This document shows, piece by piece, positions 45,587 through 56,500 of a DNA stretch of 64,000 nucleotides. Under the pieces are notes generated by a model, which saw only the letters and a list, made by a program, of their open reading frames with translations, had not been told where the DNA came from and made no database searches. The stretch lies in assembly GCA_012934845.2 (NCBI GenBank), contig WNNJ02001868.1:1-64000 (forward strand). The letters are read 5' to 3'. The position numbers and the translations under genes are program-made. Positions within the stretch are counted from its first letter, which is position 1, and each line of letters starts with the position of its first letter. The DNA comes from Pomphorhynchus laevis (lineage: Eukaryota; Acanthocephala; Palaeacanthocephala; Echinorhynchida; Pomphorhynchidae).

Positions 45587-45811
45587 TCGGATTTTAAGTC
45601 AAACCGGAAACACAAAGATATCGTTTTATTCAAGCTTTCGACCAACTAGTGGCCTTCTTCAGGAAAATAATATTGTATGTTTATAAGAAACCAAAATTTT
45701 TGGTTTCTAATAAACATACAATATTATTTTCCTGAAGAAGGCCACTAGTTGGTCGAAAGCTTGAATAAAACGATATCTTTGTGTTTCCGGTTTGACTTAA
45801 AATCCGAGTAT
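45583..45811. repeat. 229-bp near-perfect palindrome with ribozyme-like motif in each arm
   Basis: Two 114-bp arms around a single T at 45697, with one mismatch (45685 versus 45709). Each arm, read toward its outer end, contains CCTGAAGAAGGCCACTAGTT and then GGTCGAAAGCTTGAATAAAA. The boxes CTGAAGA and GAAA with a GGCC/GGTC stem between them match the hammerhead core (CUGANGA, stem II, GAAA). Such motifs are known in Penelope-like elements. Boxes are at 45732-45738 and 45755-45758 on plus; the minus-strand CTGAAGA is at 45662-45656. The arms are probably two opposed ends of one element. Confidence 0.85.
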
Positions 45812-45867
45812 TAATATATACAAGTATCCGTCAAAGGATCCCGGAGCTGATTTGAATAAATAATCTA

Positions 45868-45870
<3 letters not shown>

Positions 45871-45931
<61 letters not shown>
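45871..45931. repeat. (TA)n microsatellite, right of the palindrome
   Basis: About 30 TA units. Between the palindrome and this run is a 59-bp unique piece (45812-45870) with GTATCCGTCAAAGGATCCCG. Confidence 0.97.
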
Positions 45932-45935
<4 letters not shown>

Positions 45936-46830
45936 CCGTACTTTTCGCGTTTGTTCTAACTCTTCTCTTTCCCATACTTATTCCATTCCGTCTGGTGTTC
46001 CACAAGGCTTCGTATTAGGCCCTTCGATTTTTATTATCGTATTTAATAAGGTATGGTTTTTATTCCTCCTCCATGGCATGGTTTGCATCCTATCTATCCG
46101 ATCGTTTCTTTCGCATCTGCTCTAATTCATCATACTGTCCTGCCATCCCTATTTTGTGCGAGTCCCGCAAGGTTTAATCATAGGTCCCCTGCTTTCCTCT
46201 ATTCTGCTTGGCGATATCTCCGTTTATCTAACCATACTCCTTTAACAGCATACAATACGCCTATGACATCTTCATCTATGCTCATGCACCCGACCATCAC
46301 ATACACGATATCGCCATTTTCCCTAACTGTATTTATTCTATCTACAAACGTCTCTCCCATCTTCATCTCGTTTTAAACCCCCGACAAGTCCAAAATAATG
46401 TGGATTTTCCTCCGTAATTCTAACATATATCCTCCCCCTGTATATTTTGCCTCATTTATCATCCCTATAGTCCACAATCTAAAATTATTAGGATTCCATT
46501 TCGATGATCACTTTTCCCTCAAACCCTTCATCCGTAACAAGGTCTGCTGGTCTAACTTAATTCTTCGTGACATCCGCCGTATCCACCTCTTATCGACTTT
46601 CGTTCTTGTATGTTACTTCTTTCATCGCTTCACTTCTCTAAAATCGATTACTACCTCAGCCTATTCGCCAATTCCCAACTCGAGATGGAAACTGGTACTG
46701 GACACTGCATTAGTTTGCAATTTGTTTACTACCATGCACGTCAACCAACTTCATTCCTCACGGTAAAATGTTTGGGTTCCCTAGAAAATCCAGCAACGAC
46801 TATTCAATCCCAGATTGGTCATTTCAGGTC
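45932..46830 (+). mobile_element. LINE family B, copy 3, right part
   Basis: It begins SDRTFRVCSNSSLSHTYSIP, followed by PSGVPQGFVLGPSIF (RT motif B', SGVPQGSVLGP). It continues with a partly duplicated second copy of this region (VPQGLIIGPLLSS near 46160-46190) and the tail FSLKPFIRNKV with LILRDIRRIHLL. It is decayed by several frame changes. It ends by about 46830, where a Gypsy fragment begins. Confidence 0.75.
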
Positions 46831-46875
46831 ATAATCATCTAGCGTCTATAAAAGGGAGATCCTCTAGTGATATCT

Positions 46876-46972
46876 GTCGAAATCCTACATTCAACACCAA
46901 ATTACGCTAGGATTCGTTATGATGATGGAAGAGAAGCAACTGTATCAACATCCGACCTGGCCCCAAGCGATA
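46876..46972 (+). mobile_element. Gypsy (Gmr1-like) fossil, integrase tail only
   Basis: A short plus-strand segment reads VEILHSTPNYARIRYDDGRE and ends STSDLAP. It is the conserved end of the integrase of Gmr1-like Ty3/Gypsy elements, the same region as in the fossil at 62.5-62.8 kb. No LTR or other part is recognised beside it. It is a fragment, old. Confidence 0.6.
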
Positions 46973-47099
46973 AATTACAAAGTGATGAGAGATCATCAAC
47001 TACCATACTATCTAAGATAAACTAGCTACGACTTAACGAGTACAGGAAAATAGGGAGTCATACCATCTATTAAACTCGCACCTATCAGTAAATCCTTTA

Positions 47100-48002
47100 T
47101 CAATTAAAAATACGCCAATCCAAAACAACAGGATGATCGACTAGTCAGCTCATACAACCAAACTAAGAAACAAATGCCGACTGAAAAAAAATAATAAGCA
47201 AAATTATGACGAGACTTAAAACGATTCATCAACGGCACATAACAACTCTAATACTACTAATGACGGAGTATTCAGCTAGCTACCCGTCCAAAACTGTCGT
47301 TCTTTAAGTTTCACTCTTCTGAGTTTTCCTTAATGTAGAAGTGGAGAATCAAGACACGATGTTAAGGCACAAAATGTACATTAAGTGCACTAATGATTGC
47401 ACGTCAATCAACTACTGTAGAATATGCCCTTACCAATACAAAAAAGCGTTTTAAGAGGCATGATATATCGCCATACAAGTTGAGCTCAGACTGGCAAACA
47501 TTCGATCAAGAAATAAAGCACATAAACAGCTATTCATGAATAACAACTATCCAGCATGCATTATAGGCAAAACGATAAAGAATTTTGTAAACTCAGAAGT
47601 GATCAAACCTGAGAAGTTATCGAACGCGACAGAAGCGGTATATCTTTACTACGAAAACCAGTTTACAATACCAAAGACGAAAGCACATAAAGAACGAATG
47701 TAAAAAAGGTGTATAACGTTGAAAAAGACAATAACGCAACGCACATACTACAAAAGCAGACAATTGAAATCTTTAATAATAAGGAACCAACGAACAAAAG
47801 AAATTTATAAAGTTGTGTATCAATTTAATTGCTCTGAACCCGGATGAAACGCCGGGAATACAAATATAGGATTCACAACTCAACTCTTGCGAGACTGAAT
47901 TCGTCAACATAGATACAATGATACACATAAAAGAGTACATGCATTTCAAGAAATTTTCAACAGCACAACCCGCATTTTTTCGAAACATACGTAAGGAAAA
48001 TC
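47100..48002 (+). mobile_element. Penelope-like element fossil, end of RT and GIY-YIG endonuclease
   Basis: Around 47810-47980 the plus strand shows IYKVVYQFNCSEPG, then IGFTTQLLRD and HKRVHAFQEIF. This is the layout of the GIY-YIG endonuclease that closes Penelope-like proteins (VVYxFxCP...C, YIGxTxxxL, H...). Sequence upstream fits the long helical linker after the RT. The element is broken in several places and lacks its 5' half. The satellite begins immediately after it. Confidence 0.65.
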
Positions 48003-50690
48003 AATGGCGCTGTTAGTACTAAGGGTGTATGAAATTGGATATCATGAAGGAAGGATTCTGTAGCTGGTTTTCAATGCGAAAGTCACTTTGTGTGACGTAG
48101 CAACTATTCAATACATAAACAAGCATCCATCAAATTATCACCATTCCTGATTTCAATCGATCTTCATGATTCTATACGATACAATATATAAGAAGCATGC
48201 CAGAGGGCATCTCGGACAGTACAGTGTCTGAAGATTATGATAGAAGGTTTCATATACTGTGTGAAATCTGGTAATCCTGGATTCGTAGCCTAGAAATCAA
48301 GAGCGCTTGCAAGTACTAAGAGCGACAGCTCGAATCTCGTATAAGTCAAATTTCAAAAGGAGAAGAGTTGGTAGTTCGCTTTCTGACGAGTTCGTGCTAC
48401 CAACATGTGGTAAAAAGCGGCGAAACGAAAACGGCCGTGGCAATGGCGCTGTTTGTACTCAGGGTGTATGAAATTGGGTATCATGAAAGAAGGATTCTGT
48501 AGCTGGTTTTCAATGCGAAAGTCACCTTGTGTGACCTAGCAACTATTCAACACATAAACAAACATCCATCAAAGAATCACCAGTTCCGATTTCAATCAGT
48601 CTTCATGATTTTATACTATACAATCTATAACAAGCATGCCCGAGTGCGAGGGCATATCGGACAATGCAGTTTCTGGGGATTATGATAAAAGCTTCCATAT
48701 ATTGTGTGAAATCTGGTAATCCTGGATTCGTAGCCTAGCAGTCAAGAGCGCAAGCTAAGTACGGAGAGGGACAGCTCAAATCTCAGATAAGTCAAATTTC
48801 AAAAGGCGAAGAGTTAATGGTCAGCCTTCTGACGAGCGCAGGGCAACCAACATGTGGCAAAAAGCGAGCGAAACGAAAACGGCTGTGTCAATAGCGATGA
48901 TATTATTCAGGGTGTATAGTATTGGATATCATGAAGGAAGAATTATGTAGCTTGTTTTCAATGCAAAAGTCACCTTGTGTGACATAGCAACTATTCAATA
49001 CATAAACAAGCATCAATCAAAGAATCACGAGTTCCGATTTCAATTGATCTTCATGATCACATACGACACAATCTATAACAAGCATGTCAGAGAGCATCTT
49101 AAACAATGCAGTTTCTGGAGATTATGATAGAATATTTCATATACTCTGTGAAATCTGTTATTCCTGGATTCGTAGCCTAGCAGTCAAGAGCACAAGCAAA
49201 GTACGAAGAGGGAATGCTCGAATTTTGGAAGAGTCGAATTTAAAAAGTCGAAGAGTTAGTAGTCATTTTTCTGACGAGCCCGGGGCTACCAACATGTGGC
49301 AATAAGCAAGCGAAACAAAAACGGCTTTGGCAATGGCGCCGTTAGTAGTCAGGGTGTATGAAATTAGATATCATAAAGGAAATATTCTGTAGCTGGTTTT
49401 CGATGCATAGGTCACCTTGTGTGACCTAGCAACTATTCAATACACAAATAAGCATCCATAAAGGATTACCAGTCCCGATTTCAATCGATCTTCATGATCC
49501 TATACGATACAATCTATAACAAGCATGCCTGAGAGTATCTTGGACAATGCAGTTACGGGAGATTATGATAGAATATTCATATACTGTGTGAAATCTGGTA
49601 ATCCTGGATAAGTAGCCTACAAATCAAGAGCGCTTGCAAGTACGGAGAGCGACAGCTCGAATCTCGGATAAGTCATATTTCAAAAGGCGAAGAGTTGGTA
49701 GTCAGCCTTCGAAGAGTTCGGGCTACTCACATGTGGCAAAAAGCGAGCGAAACGAAAACGGCTGTGGCAATGTCGCTGTTAGTCGTCATGGTGTATTGAA
49801 TTGGATATTATGAAGGAAGTATTCTGTAGCTGGTTTTCCATGCGAAAGTCACCTTGTGTGACCTAGCAACTATTCAATACATAAACAAGCATCCATCAAA
49901 TGATCACTAGTCCTGATTTCAATCGATCTTCATGATCCTATACGATACAATCTATAACAAGTATGCTAGAGAGCATCTCGGACAGTTCAGTGTCTGAAGA
50001 TTATGATAGAAGGTTTCATATACTGTTTGAAATCTGGTAATCCTGGATTCGTAGCCTAGAAATCAAGAGCGCTTGCAAGTATGGAGAGCGACAGCACGAA
50101 TCTCGGATAAGTCAAATTTCAAAAGGCGAAGAGTTGGTAGTTAGCTTTCTGACGAGTTCGTGCAACCAACATGTGTCAAAAAGCGGGCGAAACGAAAACG
50201 GATGTGGCAATGGCGCCGTTAGTAGTTAGGGTGTATGGAATTGGATATCATGAAGAAAGCATTCTGTAGCTGGTTTTCAATGCGAAAGTCACATTGTGTG
50301 ACCTAGCAACTATTCAATAAATAAACAAGCATCCATCAAATGATCACCAGTCCTAATTTCAATCGATCTTCATGATTCTATACGATACAATCTATAACAA
50401 GCATGACAGAGAGCATCGTAAGCAATACAGTTTCTGGAGATTATGATAAAAGCTTTCATATATTGTGTGAAATCTGGTAATCTTCGATTCGTAGCCTAGC
50501 AGTCAAGAGCGCAAGCCAAGTACGGATAGCGACAGCTCGAATCTCAGATAAGTCAAATTTCAAAAGGCGAAGAGTTAATAGTCAGCGTTCTGACGAGCGC
50601 AGGGCAACCAACATGTGGCAAAAATCGAGCGAAACGAAAACGGCTGTGTCAATGGCGATGTTATTATTCAGGGTGTATAGTATTGGATAT
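48003..50690. repeat. Satellite of ~440 bp, six units with higher-order pattern
   Basis: Units start with CAATGGCGCTGTTAGTA-like words at 48003, 48441, 48889, 49331, 49768 and 50208, with a seventh start at 50650 cut off by a LINE. Period is 437-448 bp. Shared words include GGTGTATGAAATTGGATATC, CACCTTGTGTGACCTAGCAA, ATCTTCATGATCCTATACGA and GAAATCTGGTAATCCTGGAT. Diagnostic variants show that unit 1 pairs best with unit 5 (GACAGT...CAGTGTCTGAAGATT, ACGAGTTCGTGC) and unit 2 with unit 6 (CGAGCGCAGGGCAACC, TATTATTCAGGGTGTATAGT). This implies a four-unit, ~1.77-kb higher-order repeat. Most units carry CTGACGA ... CGAAAC boxes. The array follows directly on the Penelope-like fossil. Confidence 0.93.
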
Positions 50691-53255
50691 TATTATTATT
50701 ATACATTCAACAACATACGAGCATTAGCTCAAATTGCTGGCTCACAATAAGTTCGTAAATAAATTAATTAGTTTTTAAAATAAGGAAATGCAACACGAAA
50801 CATTGCTTGATCCATTCGTAGTCTTCTTTTAAAAGCACTAAGTGAACTGCATCTAACGGTGTCTGCATCAAGGTTGTTCCACAGCTCAACAATTCTTCTA
50901 TCAAATTGCATCGCGCCCAATTTCTGTACTCTGTTTCTTCGAATAGTTAAAGAATGACCGCGAAGAACATTTGAACAACGTAGTTGAACCCTACTCCGAA
51001 GAGGGTGATGAGGACGTTGGAATAAATGCCAAACAAGGCACATATCCATGTACCGACGGGTCCATGTGACGGTCTCAAGTCCTAATGATCTCAGTCTGTC
51101 TTCATAAGGCAGCGACGCCAACGTTGGTGCTAGCTTTGTTGCCCTGCGAAGTACCCTCTCTGATTTCTTATGTTCATGCACAGTACGTGGGTATACAACC
51201 GGAGCTGCATATAAAAGTCTACTCAATACATGTGCTAAAATCAGAGGCCGAAGAGCAGTCGGATTAACGCGAACAAACGCGCGTCGAATCATACCTATCA
51301 TTTTATTGGAGTTGGCACAAGATTAATCAGTGTGCTTTCTGGTTGATAAATTAGAGGTAACCATACTCCTAAATCTTTGTAGCTATCGACACTTTTAGCA
51401 AGACACCCCTTATATTTGTAACAAACAGATGTTAGTTGCTTGCAAGCATTACCGATAATAAACATGTGTTTGCATTTCAAAACATTTATCACACGCTTGT
51501 TAGACGCCGCCCACAACTCCACATTATCTATATCAGTTTGCAAATTATCAACATCCTCATATGAATGAATGGGCCGCCATATTTTTAAATTATCTGCATA
51601 CAAGCATAATCGAGAGCGAATGCACCAAGGCAAATCGTTAACATAAATGCTGAATAAAAGCGGACCCAAAACTGAACCTTGAGGTACTCCAAGATGACAT
51701 TCTCTAGACACAGACAATGACCAATCGAAAAGTACTCGAAAGCAACGATCACGAAGAAATTTTCTAATCCAATCAACCAGTATGTTTGGGAGTCTAGTAT
51801 TGACAAGTTTCTGAAGTCGACAATGATCTACTCTATCAAAAGCTTTAGAAAAGTCGAAGAATATAATGTCTGTATCGGTAGAGTGTGCTTTATTCGCTGT
51901 CAAATTAAGATGAGCATCAAGCACAAATTTGAAACAGTTGAATAACTCTTTCGAAATCCGTGCTGATTAGGGACAAAAAAATTTTCCTACACGAAAAAAC
52001 TCAACCATGTAGCGATGCACAAACCTCTCCAACACTACAGCAAATGCAGGTAATGCTCACCGGCCTATAATTCTCGACGGAAGAGCGATCTCCCTTCTTG
52101 AAGTAGGGAAGAACAATTGACTGCTTCCACACATTAGGAAGAGATCTTTCTAAGATTGACTGGCGAAAAATTGCACAGAGAGGAACGCAAATTGAGCCTG
52201 CTAATCTGCGCAGATAAACAGAAGGTAGTAAGTCACAACCTCTTGAATTATTTGCTTTTAGACGGCGTAATTCGGTATAGACTTTAGCTGGGCGTCACCA
52301 AATTGTCAAGGTCGAACTCAAGACACGTGTCAGAGTAAGTGTTCAGCACACTAGATTCTATACAAAAAGTTTCATGTTCATTTGCGGGCTCTACTGAAGT
52401 GCAATAGTGTGCCGCAAACTCTTCAGCTAGGTCATTCGCGGAAATGTCATAGAAGTAGTGACAAATTGAAGAATTAACAGCTACCCTACTTGATAGGTAC
52501 TGAAAAAGAACCTTTAAATCGTATTTAAACCGGTCAGCTAATACATTCTCAAATGCACACCGCTTCTTCCTCTTCAATGAATTGAATAAATTTATTACCT
52601 GCTTAAAAACATCATAACTGCACTCCCAACTTGGTAGCAATTGAAGATCAAATTACGAGTCCTCAATGTTGAATGTAACTCAGAATCGAATCAGGGAGAA
52701 TCTTTTCAACGTGTCCTGCGTCTAAGTGGTGTGAATAAAATAAGCAGCGACTCTAATGTTTCCTGAAAGTAATTCCACGCGCCGTGTACTCCAACAACAG
52801 CGGGATATGGCCAGGAAACTGTTGAAAGTTATTGACTGAATTGCATCTGTGTTGGTTTTGAAAGCATTAACCATTTGATTTTCACTTGATAGGTACTGAA
52901 AAAGGACCTTTAAATACCTCTTGGAGTATACTCCTCTATTATATATACGCTTCTTTGAGATCATCCTATCAAGTCCATCACAGGACACAGCCAATTGTGT
53001 ATCTTTACATGTACATAAGCTGGGTATTTGAGTATCCGTTTGAACAATCTTCCTCAAGCTAGATAAGTCTGTCTGGGTATGTGAATCATGAGACTCCAAA
53101 GAACTTGATGGTGACATCAAGGTGACGTGTGCCTTGCCCAACGAAACGCACTGACCATCTTTGTTTGAGATAGTTCAAAATGTCGCATTGTGAGCATTCG
53201 ACATCTTCGGTGTATCACTTTGTGAAATCGCTTCATCAGACAGAATATATTTCGA
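50691..53255 (-). mobile_element. LINE family C, minus copy
   Basis: In reading order: remnants of the 5' region (52722-53141); pre-RT linker (52284-52640, ending FDLDNLVTPS); RT with IIFFDFSKAFDRVDH, LGVPQGSVLGPLLFSIYVND and an altered active site LYADNLKIW (51298-51924); and a C-terminal part with RPLILAHVLSRLLYAAP and MQFDRRIVELWNNLD (50768-51301). The 3' tail is an (AAT)n-like run joined to the truncated seventh satellite unit. The active-site Asp-to-Asn change and frame breaks make it inactive. Jockey/CR1-like. The plus copy lies head to head at 53.6-58.3 kb. Confidence 0.85.
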
Positions 53256-53560
53256 GACTTCGTCATACGGTCTTGTCACTGAATTTGGAGTGGAATAGGA
53301 AGAACGCAAATGTCTCCACATCCAGATAAAGGGATGTTACAGGTCCATCGCTGCCGACATGATCGCCAGTTGTTCGAGTTCGGTTGTCAATATGCAAAGC
53401 AATATAGGGAGAAGGACGATAAACGGCAACGCAGGTAGTCCTATCGTTCGTGGTCTGTGAAACTTTAGTGACTGTATTTTCAGCAATTTGTTGCAATTTG
53501 CGATCGTTTCTATATTCATTATATTGTATATAATTAATATAATGTTTGTATATTCATTAT
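53256..53560. other. Spacer between the two LINE C copies
   Basis: About 300 bp that may include 5' UTR sequence of either LINE copy. It is bracketed by the ribozyme-like motifs at 53239 (minus) and 53587 (plus). No gene. Confidence 0.4.
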
Positions 53561-56500
53561 ATTCATCTATATTCAGTATAGATGTTCTGATGATGGTAAC
53601 AGACTATTACAGAAAGCTTAAAATACGAACTATCTGTTCTTTGGTGGCAAAATAGCTATTTTAAAAAGGGTATTTCCCACTATAATTTTTATTAATAAAT
53701 CATTTACAAAAAATATTATGAAGAAAGAAATCTAAGTAATTGGAACGAGTAGAAAAGTCAGAATATGCCATACTCAAAAACAAAATATTTTAGCAGCTTA
53801 AATACACAATTATTTTCGATATCAATTTTGTTCAAACGATCATCACCACTGCGATCATCAGGCGTCATCAAGAGGAAACAATATCTGCAATCTACAATTA
53901 GAACTCCGTCTTAATCAATGGGACACAAGCGTAAAATTTTTAAAAATGTTCCTCAAGGTGAACAACTTCAAAATGATGACCAGTCCTCTGAATTCTCGCG
54001 TCATGAGGTTGCATGTGATTCTCCAGATTGCAAAGTTTGGTCAGTTGTTGTGCCGACCAAGGATGCCCAGACTTTGCTTTCGAGACGATTCCCTTGTGGA
54101 TTTTGCGTATCAACAGTCAGACAGAATCACCAATGCGTCGCTGAGACCGGGTCGGATTTCGTCTCATCGCCAGTTAAGTCACCAGACACAAGTTATCTGG
54201 CAAAGTGTACCCAAGAAGCGATGAAAAATGTTGGGAGCTGCTATAACTCTTCGACTCCTACCCGTCTTAAGAGGACATGGAGTGAAAGGACTACAGTCCA
54301 ACCAGAAAGCAGTGCCTCTGCCCCAACTGTGAATTATAGTACGGCGATGCTAACAATAGATGTAGCAGCTAATCCTCACAAACCTGCTTTGCAATCATTA
54401 AATTGTTTGAACTTAACAACATCCAGAACAGAATCAACAAAAGATTATCAGGATCTTAGTTCATCAAGTCCAGAAGCGTCCAATTCATCGCTGACGCTTG
54501 ATCCCGCTTCAAAAGTTAGTCAGAGCATAATAAGTTACCGGAAAGATGTCGGTCTGACGACCAGTGAGAGTCATAGCTATAGCCGTATTCTATCTCCACT
54601 TAACGAGGAAGAAATACTATCTTCCGGGAATCCGTATATCATCAGGCCGCGGCATTCAACCTTCACGATCAGCGGGCATGAGATTGCAAAAGATACCACA
54701 GTGTCCAGGGAAATGTTGAGGCAATCAACTACATATATGCCTAATCGCAGCACTGATCGGCAGGTTAGTGCTGCTGTGTCTCGAGACGGTCTCAAGCCTA
54801 CGGGAATTAATACTATGAATAAAACTGTTAATGCACACATGGACTTAGATTTAGGAATGCTCCTGATAGAGGTCGATCGGTTCTTTTGGCGAACGTACCA
54901 TTATCTATTTTAGAGAATTCTCAAGAACGACTCAAATACGAGATAGGGAGTCTTAGGTCGTTATAATCACATGTTCTATGTTCTTGTGACTCTGAAGTGG
55001 TTGGGAGCATGAGATTAGTTGTTCTGTTCACACTGGATAAAAGTAGTCCTCCCAATGACAATCCGCGTCTTCTTAAGGCCGTCTTTTGTAAACAATCACA
55101 TGCTGTGTTAATCCTTCATAATTCATTTTGCCTTAAAGGATCAAACGTTCGGCTCTTGAAGGATCTTGATCCTACGTAGCGTAAGAGGCTCATTGCAGCT
55201 ATGAAAGAACTTAAGGACCGTGTTGCTCTTGGTAAAACCAACTTACATGTGAGAAATTTTCGGGTGGTGAGTCGACGAATAAGAATTGTACGGAGCCCTT
55301 TAGTTTTGTCGCCTCGCGCAGATTCACAGATGTCGGAGAGCGCTCTCATATAGGTCATTGCTGCCTATATGATTTGGAATCTGATCTATTTAGGACAATG
55401 CGTGGAAATACTATTAGGAGTGATAAAAAACAGAGCTGTAATATACTATACTGCAATATCCGTAGTATAAAGCGTAAAATAGATTAACTGAGATTTCGTG
55501 TTGACCAAAACAAGCCTAGTATAGTCGGAATTAGCGAATCCTGGCTGCACGGTGATGTAATTGATGGCGAGATTTCCATACATAGTTATACGCTCTTTCG
55601 AAGGGACCGGGAAGGTGGTAGAGGTGGAGGAGTGGGACTTTATGTACGTAATGATGTCAATATCACATTTTTGCATTCTTCTGGTAAAGTCGAGAGTTTG
55701 TGGGGTCTGGTTAGATATCCTAATGTAGCGCCAGTTGCAATTGGAGTAGTGTATCGTACACCTTTAGCTGCTACGAGTAGGCTGACGAGTTAGAATATTA
55801 TACTCTAAACAATACTAGTACGTTAGTGATTGGTGACTTCAATATGCCTAGTGTTGATTGGAATATATATACAGCGCTCTTTAGTTGTGATGGTGAGTCT
55901 AGTGCTCATTTAAAGAGTATCACTTACTGAGGTCTTAGTCAACATGTTTGCAGTAACACTCGTTTTGCAAAGAACAATAGTTCTCTTTTGGATCTTTGCT
56001 TATGCTATAATAGTCAGATTGTTAGCAGCATTCAGCTTAAAACACTGATTGGACTATCGGATCATTGCCTGGTAGTTGTTAAGTTAAGATTCTCTTCGAG
56101 GGTAAGTGGAGATATTAGTGATAAACGAGAGGTTAATGTTTTAAAGACTGATATCGCTGCAGTCTCCTTACTGTTATCAAAAGTATAATGGCTAAACCCT
56201 AATCTCGTATGTGTACACGCAGCATCGCAACAATTTTGAGATACTGTACTCCTTAATAGTGAAATTTCCTCCTCTTAGACATGTGGTTGCAGTGAGCAGG
56301 CGCCTTTGGTTTGATTATGAATTGCGATCTGTTTGGAAAACTCGTAACTCAGTGTTTAGAGATTTTAGGAATGGTCAATGTGCATATGATTACAAGCACT
56401 CAAGAAATCTGTTTAATACTTTGAAAAAGCAAAAACGATTTGCGTTTGAGAAATCTCTAGCAAAGCGATGCTTGTTTGATGTGAGATAACTTTTCAGGTA

